NCBI GenBank assembly: GCA_964535315.1
Contig: CAZHTS010000019.1
Coordinates: 1 to 64,000, forward strand
Direction: 5' to 3'
Source: CAZHTS01 sp964535315
GTDB taxonomy: Bacteria; Chloroflexota; Anaerolineae; Anaerolineales; Anaerolineaceae
DNA length: 64,000 nucleotides
In this document: positions 17,981-26,505 of the stretch, in pieces
How positions within the stretch are numbered: the first letter of the stretch is position 1
Layout: every line of letters starts with the position of its first letter
Position numbers and translations under genes: made by a program
The notes under the pieces: generated by a model
What the model saw: the letters and a program-made list of their open reading frames with translations, nothing else
Databases searched by the model: none
What the model was told of the DNA's origin: nothing

Positions 17981-18745
17981 TCAGCGCGTCAGCCAGCCGC
18001 CGTCCACCGGCAGGATGGCGCCACACAGATAATCCGAAGCAGAGGAAGCCAGAAAAACCGCCGTCCCCTTGAGGTCGTCGGGCAGCCCCCAGCGGCCGGC
18101 AGGGATACGGTCGAGAATGGCCGCAGACCGAAGCGGGTCGGCGCGCAGGGCGGCGGTGTTGTCGGTGGCCATGTAACCGGGGGCAATGGCGTTGACGTTC
18201 ACCCCGTAGCGCGCCCACTCGTTGGCCAGGGCGCGGGTCAGCCCGGCCACGCCGCTTTTGGCGGCGGTGTAAGACGGCACCAGAATCCCGCCCTGAAAAG
18301 AGAGCATCGAAGCGATGTTGATGATCTTGCCGCGCTTGCGAGCCACCATTTCAACCCCGGCGGCCTGCGAAAGGAAGAAAACCGCCCGCAGGTTGATCTG
18401 CATCACGTCCTCCCAGTCTTGCTCGCTAAACTCGAGCGCCGGGGCGCGGCGGATGATGCCGGCGTTGTTGACGAGAATGTCGATTGCGCCCAATTCGGCC
18501 ACGGTGCGGGCGACCACCGCCTGCAGGTCGGGGCGCGTGGCGTGCAGCAGATCGCATTGAATTTGCCGGCCGCGCCGCCCCAGGGCGGTCACGGCGGCTA
18601 CGCTCTCATCGCAGGCGTCGCGATCGAGCGCCATCACGTCGGCGCCGGCTTCGGCCAGCGCCAGCGCCATGCCCCGCCCCAGGCCCCGTCCTGCGCCGGT
18701 GACCAGGGCGACCTTGCCATCCAGACGAAACGCATCCAGGATCAT
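17981..18745 (-). CDS. kduD: 2-deoxy-D-gluconate 3-dehydrogenase / KduD-type SDR
   Basis: A 254-residue classical short-chain dehydrogenase. The Rossmann motif TGAGRGLG (residues 16-23), NNAG, the catalytic Ser in NIASMLSF and Tyr-Lys in SYTAAKSG are all present, and the C-terminal PVDGGW is typical of KduD. In pectin catabolism KduD reduces 2,5-diketo-3-deoxygluconate to KDG with NAD(P)H in the cytoplasm. The gene is last in the pectin operon, 9 nt after the isomerase gene with an AGGAGG site, which supports this role over other SDR functions. Confidence 0.85.
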   Translation of the reverse strand: MILDAFRLDGKVALVTGAGRGLGRGMALALAEAGADVMALDRDACDESVAAVTALGRRGRQIQCDLLHATRPDLQAVVARTVAELGAIDILVNNAGIIRRAPALEFSEQDWEDVMQINLRAVFFLSQAAGVEMVARKRGKIINIASMLSFQGGILVPSYTAAKSGVAGLTRALANEWARYGVNVNAIAPGYMATDNTAALRADPLRSAAILDRIPAGRWGLPDDLKGTAVFLASSASDYLCGAILPVDGGWLTR

Positions 18746-18754
18746 GCCGGCCTC

Positions 18755-19573
18755 CTAATGCCCCAGGCTGCGCAGCATGGGCACCGTGCGTCCCACCCAG
18801 GCCAGGTCGGGGTCGTCGGCGGTGGCCTGGATGCGATGATTGCCCGCCAGCGCCCAGAGATAATAGGTCGTGTAACCGGGCGCGCTGACCACGGTATGAT
18901 AGCCGTCCGGCGCCATGAGGATGCTGTTGTCGCGCACCACATAGCCGCTATCAACCTCGGCGTTATAGTAGCGCGTCAGCGCAAAACCGTCGGCCGGATT
19001 GAGCTTGAAGAAATACAATTCTTCGTGATCGGCCTCGCGCGGCAGGTCTTCTTTCTCGTGTTTGTGGGGCGGATAGGTGCTCCAATTGCCCGAGGGCGTA
19101 TAGGTTTCGCCCACGATCAGGCGCCGGGCGGGCAAATCTGGCTGCCCGGAGAGGGTGAGAATCTGGTGATAGTTGCGGCTGAAATTGGCTGCGCCCCACA
19201 CCCCGCTGGTGACGCGCTCGGGGGGGATAACATACGGCCCGATGTCCAGGTCGCCGGGCGCGCCGACCAGGGCCACCTCGAGCGACTGGCCGTTGGCGGT
19301 GAGGGTATAGGTCGCCCCGCAAGGGATATACACAGCGTGCGGTTTACCGGAAAACACGTTCGGCCGCCCGCCGACGTTGTTGAAAACGCCGCCGTTGATC
19401 GTAAAACTCCCCTTGCCGCCCAGAATGACGGCCAGGATTTCACGCTCGCCGCTGGAAGACGAATACGTCTCGGCGGCCGCCAGTTTGAGGTATTCAAACG
19501 AAAGCAACTGGAACGGGCTGCTCGCCGGACGGTTGATACCATTGGCGCTGGGAATGCTGTCAAAGTAACGCAT
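18755..19573 (-). CDS. KduI/IolB-family uronate isomerase (IolB-like)
   Basis: A 272-residue cupin-type isomerase. KduI opens the route from 5-keto-4-deoxyuronate (DKI) to 2,5-diketo-3-deoxygluconate; the related IolB isomerises 5-deoxyglucuronate in inositol breakdown. The sequence looks more like IolB: NWSTYPPHKHE (metal-binding His pair), EELYFFKLNPADGFALTRYY, a APDGYHTVVSAPGYTTYYLW segment and DPDLAWVG near the C-terminus. No inositol genes are nearby, whereas kduD is 9 nt downstream and KDG kinase and aldolase are upstream, so it probably does the KduI step. The ATG at 19573 has AGGAG at 8 nt; the frame runs on to 19642 but without support. Confidence 0.8.
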   Translation of the reverse strand: MRYFDSIPSANGINRPASSPFQLLSFEYLKLAAAETYSSSSGEREILAVILGGKGSFTINGGVFNNVGGRPNVFSGKPHAVYIPCGATYTLTANGQSLEVALVGAPGDLDIGPYVIPPERVTSGVWGAANFSRNYHQILTLSGQPDLPARRLIVGETYTPSGNWSTYPPHKHEKEDLPREADHEELYFFKLNPADGFALTRYYNAEVDSGYVVRDNSILMAPDGYHTVVSAPGYTTYYLWALAGNHRIQATADDPDLAWVGRTVPMLRSLGH

Positions 19574-19599
19574 GGGAATATCTCCTGATGGTTGAAAGA

Positions 19600-20280
19600 T
19601 TACGGTTTCGACTGCCGCGCCGCCCGTATCCAGACCAGGCATTGGGCGGTCTTTGCGGCCAGGGCGTCAAACTCGCCGGATTGAACGACCTGAGAAGAGA
19701 TCAGTTTGCTGCCCAGTCCCAGGGCAGCGGCCCCGGCGCGGATCCAGGACTGGATGCTGGCCTCGCTGGCGTCCACACCACCGGTGGGCAGCAGGCGATG
19801 CCAGGGACAGGGCGCCATGACGGCGCTGATAAAACCGGGGCCGCCGGCGGCCTCGCCGGGGAATATCTTACAAATCTCGGCGCCGAGTTCCTCGGCGTTA
19901 GAAATCTCGGTCTCGGTGGCGCAACCGGGGATATAAAGCACCTTGCGGCGATTGCACAGGCGGGCAACCTCAGGGTTGAAACTGGGGGCGACGATGAAGT
20001 TGGCGCCGGCCGCCAGGTACAGGGCGGCAGTAGGTGCATCCAACACTGAACCAACGCCCAGGATCACCTCGGGGTTGCTGCGGGCAAAGTGGCGCACCAG
20101 GTCGCCAAAAACCGGATAAGCCTGATCGCCGCGGTTGGTGAATTCGATTACACCGGCGCCGCCGCGGGCGCAGGCAGACACCACTTCGACGGCCGCGTCC
20201 AACTGGCCGTGGTAAAACAGGGGCAGCAGGCCGGTATCCAGAACGGCCCGGATGACATCCAAACGCATGAAACGCGCCAT
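19600..20280 (-). CDS. eda: 2-dehydro-3-deoxyphosphogluconate (KDPG) aldolase
   Basis: A 226-residue class I aldolase of the KDPG/KHG family, which splits KDPG into pyruvate and glyceraldehyde-3-phosphate. The Schiff-base lysine is Lys138 in CKIFPGE, the catalytic Glu46 lies in IEFTNRG, and the phosphate-binding LLPTGGV segment is present. The ATG at 20280 (AGGAG at 5 nt) is preferred to a GTG at 20286 that overlaps the ribosome site. It follows the kinase gene by 18 nt and precedes the isomerase by 26 nt. IEFTNRG rather than IEVTLR is a known variant in aldolases of uronate clusters. Confidence 0.9.
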   Translation of the reverse strand: MARFMRLDVIRAVLDTGLLPLFYHGQLDAAVEVVSACARGGAGVIEFTNRGDQAYPVFGDLVRHFARSNPEVILGVGSVLDAPTAALYLAAGANFIVAPSFNPEVARLCNRRKVLYIPGCATETEISNAEELGAEICKIFPGEAAGGPGFISAVMAPCPWHRLLPTGGVDASEASIQSWIRAGAAALGLGSKLISSQVVQSGEFDALAAKTAQCLVWIRAARQSKP

Positions 20281-20298
20281 ATTCACTCCTTTGAAAAA

Positions 20299-21330
20299 TC
20301 AGCGCGACACCCGGCCGGAGGCGTCGCCCGCCATCAGTTGTTCCACTTCGGCCACACTGACGGCGTTGAAGTCGCCGGGGACGCTGTGTTTGAGACAGGC
20401 CGCCGCCGCGGCAAACGCCAGCGCCTTTTGCGGCTGGTCGGGGTAAGCGCCCAGGGCATGGATCAGGCCGCCCATAAAGGCGTCGCCGGCGCCGACGCGA
20501 TCGACAATCGGCAGGATATCATAGGTCGGCGCGGTATAGAGTTGGCCCTGGCGCCACAGGACGCCCGACCAGGTGTTGTGACTGGCCGAGAGCGAACCGC
20601 GCAGGGTAATGGCGACGGTTTCGAGGGCAGGAAAGCGCCGGGCAAGGGTTTCGCACACGAAGCGATATTTCTCGGCGCTGACCTGGCCGGCGGTTACGTC
20701 GGTCTCGGGGGCGCGGATGCCAAAGACCTTTTCGGCGTCTTCCTCGTTGCCCAGCGCCAGGTGACAGCCGGACAGCAGTTCGGCCATCACCTCGCCGGGC
20801 GGGCGGCCCCACTTCCACAGTTTGGCGCGGTAATTCAGGTCGCACGACACGGTCAACCCCAGGGCGCGGGCGGCGCCAATGGCCTCGGCGCAGGTTTCGG
20901 CCGCGCCGGAAGAGACGGCCGGGGTGATGCCCGTCCAGTGAAACCAATCGGCGCCGGCAAACACTGCCGGCCAGTCGATCATGCCCGGCCGGAGCGTGGC
21001 AAAGGCAGAACCGGCGCGATCGTAGATCACCTTACTGGCGCGCTGCGCTGCGCCCGCCTCGAGGAAATAGATCCCCAGGCGCTCGCCGCCGCGCAGGATG
21101 TGCTGTGTGCCGACGCCGCAGGCGCGCAGCTGCGCCAGGCAGGCGTCGCCCAACTCGTTGGCCGGCAGGCGGGTGACAAACTCGACCGCATCGCCAAAGC
21201 TGGCCAGCGAAACGGCCACGTTGGCCTCGCCGCCGCCGTAGGTCGCCTCGAAACCGCGCGCCTGGGTGAAACGCTGGTAACCCGGCGGGGCCAGGCGCAG
21301 CATGATTTCACCAAAGGTTACAATTTTCAT
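20299..21330 (-). CDS. kdgK: 2-keto-3-deoxygluconate kinase (PfkB family)
   Basis: A 343-residue ribokinase/PfkB-type sugar kinase. The N-terminal substrate signature (GFEATYGGGEANVAVSLASFG, about 26-46), a central DLNYRAKLWKW segment characteristic of KDG kinases, and the ATP/anion-hole motif GAGDAF with catalytic Asp283 are visible. It phosphorylates KDG to KDPG in the cytoplasm, feeding the aldolase encoded 18 nt downstream. ATG at 21330 follows GGAGG closely; the frame extends four codons more, without need. Confidence 0.9.
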   Translation of the reverse strand: MKIVTFGEIMLRLAPPGYQRFTQARGFEATYGGGEANVAVSLASFGDAVEFVTRLPANELGDACLAQLRACGVGTQHILRGGERLGIYFLEAGAAQRASKVIYDRAGSAFATLRPGMIDWPAVFAGADWFHWTGITPAVSSGAAETCAEAIGAARALGLTVSCDLNYRAKLWKWGRPPGEVMAELLSGCHLALGNEEDAEKVFGIRAPETDVTAGQVSAEKYRFVCETLARRFPALETVAITLRGSLSASHNTWSGVLWRQGQLYTAPTYDILPIVDRVGAGDAFMGGLIHALGAYPDQPQKALAFAAAAACLKHSVPGDFNAVSVAEVEQLMAGDASGRVSR

Positions 21331-21356
21331 GAATTCCTCCAATGGGTGGTCTCTGC

Positions 21357-22370
21357 TTACAACCAGCGGGCGAACCAGTCCAGGCCGGGACCGGGGGCGT
21401 AGCTGTGCCCGCCGGGGTGAACGGCCAGGGCGCAGGCTTCGCTGGCATGTAACAGGGCATAGGCGGTGCGCACGCGCTCGAACTCCCCCGTGGCCGCAGC
21501 CAGCGGGAAGAGTTCATCCTGAGCGCCGTTCAGGGCGCACAAAGGCCGGGGAGCGAGCAGGGCGGCCAGTTCGCCCATCTCAATCAGGTCGAGGACGCCG
21601 GGCACATAATTGCACTCGCAGTGCCGGCGCGCCAGGATGGAAGCGCGGAAAGAACTGAAATAGCCGGAGACGACCAGAACGCGGATGCGCTCGTCGATGG
21701 CCGCCAGCCACAACGCCGTGGCGCCGCCGGCCGAGTGACCGGTGCAGCCCAGGCGCCCCGCAACGACATCCGACCGGGCAAGCAAAAAGCTGGCGGCGCA
21801 CAGGCCATCCCAGCAGCGCTCGCCCAGCAGGGTGCGGCCCTGCAACAGGTAAGAAAAGGCCAGGTGCCGGCACGAACGCTGTGCTGAGGCGTCTTCCACC
21901 TGATCGGTCAGGCGTTCGCCGAGGCCGCGCTGCTCGACCACGCCCACCAGGTAGCCGGCCCGGGCGAGACGCTGAGCATAATTGTCTCCCGCGGCGCTTT
22001 GCCGCTCGGGAGAATGTCCCAGGCAGGCCCCGGCCGCGCCGGGCTCGTGACCGTGAAAGACGAGCACGGCCCGATAAGGCGGCGGGCGATGCGGAAGCAG
22101 CAGGTAAAAGGGTATCTGCACGCCCTCACCGGCCCCCAGCCAGTATTTTTCTTCGGTATAGGCGTCGCACTCGTCAACCTGAACGCGCTCGGCCGCCACC
22201 GCCCCCGGCGACCGCCCGGCAAGCCCCAGGCGGCGCAGCAGTTCGCCCCGCAAGGCCGACTGCCAGGCGCTAAATTCTTTGAGCGTCTGGGCGTTTAACG
22301 CCAGATGACGGGAGCGCTCGGCGTATAACAGGTCAAGGTGTTTTTGCAGGGCGAAGGGGCTGGATGCCAT
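21357..22370 (-). CDS. Alpha/beta-hydrolase, probable carbohydrate esterase
   Basis: A 337-residue dienelactone-hydrolase-like alpha/beta hydrolase without signal peptide. The nucleophile is in GHSAGG (near residue 214), the acid in NGAQDELFP and the base in HPGGHSY; an oxyanion FHGHEPG segment is seen near residue 105. Similar proteins annotated as acetyl xylan or pectin-side-chain esterases act on acetylated oligosaccharides. Its ATG directly follows the TGA of the GH28 gene, showing tight coupling; an intracellular deacetylase (or demethylesterase) of imported oligogalacturonides is the best inference. The exact ester cannot be stated. Confidence 0.75.
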   Translation of the reverse strand: MASSPFALQKHLDLLYAERSRHLALNAQTLKEFSAWQSALRGELLRRLGLAGRSPGAVAAERVQVDECDAYTEEKYWLGAGEGVQIPFYLLLPHRPPPYRAVLVFHGHEPGAAGACLGHSPERQSAAGDNYAQRLARAGYLVGVVEQRGLGERLTDQVEDASAQRSCRHLAFSYLLQGRTLLGERCWDGLCAASFLLARSDVVAGRLGCTGHSAGGATALWLAAIDERIRVLVVSGYFSSFRASILARRHCECNYVPGVLDLIEMGELAALLAPRPLCALNGAQDELFPLAAATGEFERVRTAYALLHASEACALAVHPGGHSYAPGPGLDWFARWL

Positions 22371-23909
22371 TCAAACCTCACGAACCGCGGCGGCGGACGC
22401 CCCGGCGGTGATGAGCACGCCGCCAACCGCGTTGGACAGTTCATTACCGGCCAATACGATGTGCCGGCTGTCTGCGCCGCTGACCGCGAGGAACACGCCC
22501 GTCCCCGACTGCGGGCGGCAGGCGTGCAGATAGGCATGGCTGACGTTGTGCAGGGCGACGAGCGGCGCATCTGCACTCGGGGTATGCGACGTGAAGGCGT
22601 TGATCTCGAGATCGTGGCTGTTCAGAACCCGCAGCGCCGGCCCGGCCTGCCCGCTGATTTCCACCCGATCCAGGCGCAGATGCCGGGCGTTGTGGATGTA
22701 AAACCCGGCCTGCTGCATGCGCTCAATGCCATCCGCCATCTCCGGGTAACCACCCGGAGCGCCGTCCTGCAAAGCAATCGAAACATCGCTCAAACTGACG
22801 TCTTCGATGGGGCGCTCGGCCAGCCCGTAGAAGAAACCGGCGGCATAGCGCACCTGGCGGGCGGTAATGTGGCTGAAATGGATATGCCGGAAACACGGCG
22901 TACCGGCGTCCACCGGACGGGGGTTCTTATCGGCGACCAACGGATCGCCCCATGCGCCGCAGCCGTAATACAGGTTCATCGTAAAGGGACAGAGCACGCC
23001 GTCCATGATCAGATTGCTGACGCGCACATCTTCCACCAGGCCGCCGCGCCCGCGGCGAGACTTGAGGCGGATGCCGCGATCGGTGCCGATAAAAACACAG
23101 TTGCTGATGACCACGTTCTGCACGCCGCCGCTCATCTCACTGCCGATGACCACCCCCCCGTGGCCGCGGGCCAGCGTGCAGTTGGTGATCGAAATGTCGC
23201 GGCAGGGCGCCTGGCGCTCGGGATGCTCGCGCTCGGTGCCCGCCTTGAGCGTGATGCAATCATCGCCGACGCTGACGTAACAATCAGAAATGCGCACATG
23301 CCGGCAGGAATCGGGGTTGATGCCGTCGGTGTTGGGTGAATCGGGCGGGTTGAGAATGGTAACGCCGCGGATGTTGACGTTATCGCAGCGCACCGGGTTG
23401 ATCGTCCAACTGGGCGAATTGCGAATGGTGATGTCCTGGATGAGCACGTTCTGGCAATCGCTAAACCCGATCAGGCGCGGGCGCGGGTAGAGCAGGTCAG
23501 ACTGCCGGAAACGCCGCCACCACGGTTCGCCGCAGCCGTCGATCACCCCACGCCCCAGGATGGCGATGTTTTGCAGATCCACGCCGCCGAGCAGGGGGGC
23601 GTGGGTATCGCGCTGTTCGCCTTCCCAGCGGCTCTGGATGATCGGGTAATCGTAGGGTTCGGCGCTGCCCAACAGCGTTGCGCCGGCGTCCAGATAGAGG
23701 GAAATATGGCTGCGAAAGAACAGGGCGCCGATACGATACCGCCCGGCAGGTACGAACACTGTGCCGCCGCCGCGCTGGCTGCAAGCATCAATGGCAGCCT
23801 GGAAAGCCTGTGTATCAGAAACAAGACCATCCCCCGCCGCACCACACGAGCGCACGTTAAAGAAAAAATCCTGTCCGGAGAAAGAAAATAACGCAGACAT
23901 CACCGTCAC
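22371..23909 (-). CDS. GH28 polygalacturonase, intracellular type
   Basis: A 512-residue parallel beta-helix glycoside hydrolase. The four GH28 signature motifs are present: NTDGINPDS (Asp195), GDDCITLK (Asp216, Asp217), GHGGVVIGSE (His250) and RLKSRRGRGG (Arg281, Lys283). The family hydrolyses alpha-1,4 galacturonosyl bonds, usually in exo mode when bacterial. No signal peptide is found, so it probably works on imported oligogalacturonides. The GTG start overlaps the TGA of the GH105 gene (GTGA); an ATG three codons further in (23900) is an alternative. Confidence 0.92.
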   Translation of the reverse strand: MTVMSALFSFSGQDFFFNVRSCGAAGDGLVSDTQAFQAAIDACSQRGGGTVFVPAGRYRIGALFFRSHISLYLDAGATLLGSAEPYDYPIIQSRWEGEQRDTHAPLLGGVDLQNIAILGRGVIDGCGEPWWRRFRQSDLLYPRPRLIGFSDCQNVLIQDITIRNSPSWTINPVRCDNVNIRGVTILNPPDSPNTDGINPDSCRHVRISDCYVSVGDDCITLKAGTEREHPERQAPCRDISITNCTLARGHGGVVIGSEMSGGVQNVVISNCVFIGTDRGIRLKSRRGRGGLVEDVRVSNLIMDGVLCPFTMNLYYGCGAWGDPLVADKNPRPVDAGTPCFRHIHFSHITARQVRYAAGFFYGLAERPIEDVSLSDVSIALQDGAPGGYPEMADGIERMQQAGFYIHNARHLRLDRVEISGQAGPALRVLNSHDLEINAFTSHTPSADAPLVALHNVSHAYLHACRPQSGTGVFLAVSGADSRHIVLAGNELSNAVGGVLITAGASAAAVREV

Positions 23910-25027
23910 ACCGTTGCATCCGCACCGGCCAACGTCTCGAGTTCGAGCGCAGCCAGGATAAACGGCCCCACCCCTTTAAAATCGTTGGGGATGATTTTCT
24001 CGCCAATGTAATAGGCATACGAACCGTCACGGTACGGCACCCCACCCAGCCCGGCCGCCCCACAAACGTTCTCGAGGGTCAACCAGCCATCCGCATCGAT
24101 GCTGAGTTGGTGGTCGAGCAGCCCCTGAAAAGCGCGCCGGGCGGGGTGCAGATAGCACGGTTCGAGCAAGCCCAGGCGTACGCCGCGGGCAAACGCATAC
24201 ACCAGCATGGCCGAAACGGAGCTCTCGCGGTAGTTGCCGGGCTGCCCGGCGCGGTCGATCACCTGGTACCACAGGCCGGTCTCGGCTTCCTGCACCGCCG
24301 CCAGGGCCCGCGCCAGGCGCTGTAATACGGTCAGCACATCCGCATAACCGGCCTGGTTCGGCGGCAGGTGAGGCAAAATATCGACCAGCGCCATCGCGTA
24401 CCAGCCCAGGGCGCGCCCCCAGAAATGGGGCGAGCACCCGCTGAACGGATCGGCCCACGGCTGGCGGCGCGCCTCGTCGCAGGCGTGGTAAAGCAAGCCG
24501 CTGTGAGGATCGCGGGTTTGCCGTTCAATCAACAGCACCTGGTGGATGACATCGGCGAACGCCGCCGGTTCGTCGAAACGCCGGGCGAACTCGGCATAAA
24601 ACGGGCCGGCCATATAGATACCGTCCAGCCACATCTGGTCAGGATAAATCTGCTTGTGCCAGAAACCGCCGCCGGGGGTGCGCGGCTGGCCGGCCAGCTG
24701 CCGGCGCAGTTTCAACAACGCCCGGCGATAACGCTCTTCGCCGCTGCGTTCGTATAGCGGGAAAAGCAGTTTCCCCGCGTTGACCTGATCCAGGTTGTAC
24801 TCTTCCAGCCGGTAAGTGCGGATATCGCCCTGAGGGGTGATGAAATGATCGAGCCAGCTGCGTGCGAAATCGAGATAGCGCGGCTCGCGGCGGGCTGCCC
24901 CCAGCGCCCACACGGCCTGCACCAGCAGACCGTGTTCGTAATGCCAGCGCGCCTCAGACAGGGGATAATGACGCAAAATCGAGTCGGCCATACGAACGGA
25001 CCAGGGGATGAACGAGGGCGAAGACAT
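23906..25027 (-). CDS. GH105/GH88 unsaturated uronyl (rhamnogalacturonyl) hydrolase
   Basis: A 373-residue alpha/alpha-barrel hydrolase. Enzymes of this family remove 4-deoxy-4,5-unsaturated uronic acid from lyase-cut pectin oligosaccharides by hydrating the double bond, giving DKI. Marks include the catalytic Asp in YPDQMWLDGIYMAGPF (near residue 133), the HFWGRALGWYAMALVDIL segment and a tail with SYAYYIGEKIIPNDFKGVGPF in part. No signal peptide. The ATG at 25027 has GGAG at 8 nt. Its product is the substrate for the isomerase later in the operon. Whether GH105 or GH88 is the better assignment is not decided here. Confidence 0.88.
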   Translation of the reverse strand: MSSPSFIPWSVRMADSILRHYPLSEARWHYEHGLLVQAVWALGAARREPRYLDFARSWLDHFITPQGDIRTYRLEEYNLDQVNAGKLLFPLYERSGEERYRRALLKLRRQLAGQPRTPGGGFWHKQIYPDQMWLDGIYMAGPFYAEFARRFDEPAAFADVIHQVLLIERQTRDPHSGLLYHACDEARRQPWADPFSGCSPHFWGRALGWYAMALVDILPHLPPNQAGYADVLTVLQRLARALAAVQEAETGLWYQVIDRAGQPGNYRESSVSAMLVYAFARGVRLGLLEPCYLHPARRAFQGLLDHQLSIDADGWLTLENVCGAAGLGGVPYRDGSYAYYIGEKIIPNDFKGVGPFILAALELETLAGADATV

Positions 25028-25047
25028 GCAGTATCTCCGGCAAATGA

Positions 25048-26421
25048 CTACAGATCCCACCCGGGCAAATAGGCGCGGCCGGCCTGGAGCAGGCGGGTGA
25101 ACATCTCCCAGGCTGCGTCGATGGGCAGGCAGGTGGTAGGGTCGTTGTACACGGCCTGAAAGGCCAGGTCACGGTTGCCGCTCAGGGCGGCGCTGAGGAT
25201 CATTTCCTGATTGGCGCAATGGCGGGCAAGCAGCGATGCCAGCCCCAGCGGCAGGGCGCCGGCGCTCAAAGGGCGAATCTGGTCGCGGCTGAAATGGGCG
25301 TTGGTCTCGACCACCGCGCCCACCGGCAGATTGTTGACCTGGCCGCAGTTCTCGAGGTTGACATTGGTAACCACGTCGCCCAACCCAACCAGGGCCTTAA
25401 TCTGCCCCACCCCCTCTTCGCCGCTGGCCTTCAGTTCCAACGGCTGGCGGCCGCTCATGCGCTGGCGCAATATCTGGGGGGCGCTGTGCCAGCGCTCGAT
25501 GCGCCAGGAAACCGGGGTGCGGATGACGCCCCAACGATACAGGGTTTCTTCGGAGGAGATGAAACCGGGCAAGAACTCCACCAGATGGCGGTCGCCGGCG
25601 GCGGCCAGCAGGCCAAAGCGCTGAAAAAGGGTGAACTTCACCTGTTCGGCGCTGCGGAACCAGTCACCCCAACCCCGCACCTCTTGCGGCGTGCAGGAGT
25701 GCAACACGCCCGGGCGGGCGATGTGCTCGCTCAGCAGGGCCAGCAGGTCGTGCTCGCGGTAGTACGCCCGGTCGATCCAGGTAAAATGGTTGATGCCGAG
25801 GACGTTGATCTGGATATCGGTACGGGCTGGAACCTGAGCCGGCTGCAAATACTGGCCGGCCAGCCGGGCAAGCAGTTCCTGCACGGCGTACACCTCGTGA
25901 CAACAGCCAAACACCTTGAGTTCGGGCGCAACACGGGTCAGGGTACGGGTGCAGATCGACATCGGGTTGGTGTAATTGATGATCCAGGCGTGCGGGCAAA
26001 TCTCGGCAATGGCGCGCCCAAAACCGGCATAGGCGATGGCCGAACGCAGCCCGCGCACCAACCCGGGCGCCCCGGTGCTGTCGCCAACCGGGAAGAACAA
26101 CCCGTAACGGGCGGCAATATCCAGTTCCTCGGCCATCAGTTCCAACGGGCCGGGTTGGATAGAAATCACCACGAAGTCCGCGCCGCGTAAAGCATCGTTC
26201 AGTTGAGAGACGGTGGTATAACGCCAGTGCGAGAGCACGCCGGGCTGGCGCTGCAGCCAGTTGCCAAACGTTTCGTTGAGACGGGCGGCGGCCTCGTCGA
26301 TGTCGTACAGCGCCACCACGCCCGATAAATCGGGGCACAACGCCAGGTCATACATCAATTTGGGGGCCCAGCCGCGGCTGCCGCCGCCGATGTAAGCAAT
26401 TTTGAGGTGCACCGGAGCCAT
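25048..26421 (-). CDS. GH4 family glycosidase, probable alpha-galacturonidase
   Basis: A 457-residue GH4 enzyme. GH4 glycosidases use NAD+ and Mn2+ in an oxidation-elimination mechanism. The dinucleotide fold is at the N-terminus (GGGSRGWAP, residues 12-20), NYTNPMSIC at 149-157, the metal Cys/His pair in GCCHEV (Cys174, His175) and GINHFTW (Asn211, His212). The GCCHEV form and the pectin context match LplD-type alpha-galacturonidases, which cut galacturonate from short oligomers. It lies between the binding protein and GH105 genes. An ATG at 26421 is used; a frame to 26460 exists. Confidence 0.85.
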   Translation of the reverse strand: MAPVHLKIAYIGGGSRGWAPKLMYDLALCPDLSGVVALYDIDEAAARLNETFGNWLQRQPGVLSHWRYTTVSQLNDALRGADFVVISIQPGPLELMAEELDIAARYGLFFPVGDSTGAPGLVRGLRSAIAYAGFGRAIAEICPHAWIINYTNPMSICTRTLTRVAPELKVFGCCHEVYAVQELLARLAGQYLQPAQVPARTDIQINVLGINHFTWIDRAYYREHDLLALLSEHIARPGVLHSCTPQEVRGWGDWFRSAEQVKFTLFQRFGLLAAAGDRHLVEFLPGFISSEETLYRWGVIRTPVSWRIERWHSAPQILRQRMSGRQPLELKASGEEGVGQIKALVGLGDVVTNVNLENCGQVNNLPVGAVVETNAHFSRDQIRPLSAGALPLGLASLLARHCANQEMILSAALSGNRDLAFQAVYNDPTTCLPIDAAWEMFTRLLQAGRAYLPGWDL

Positions 26422-26505
26422 ACCACACCGCCTGAAGATTTGCAAAGATGAGCCGGGCAAGGCGGGCGGTGAAGCACAACTGCCCGCCTTGCGCCAAAAC
26501 AGAGA

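Noticed and set aside
18755..19573. Inositol catabolism locus
   Set aside because: Apart from the IolB-like protein no iol gene (IolC, IolD, IolE, IolG) is present; all neighbours belong to pectin breakdown.
17888..19588. 566-codon plus-strand frame
   Set aside because: Shadow of kduD and the IolB-like gene caused by high GC; the minus-strand products match known families.
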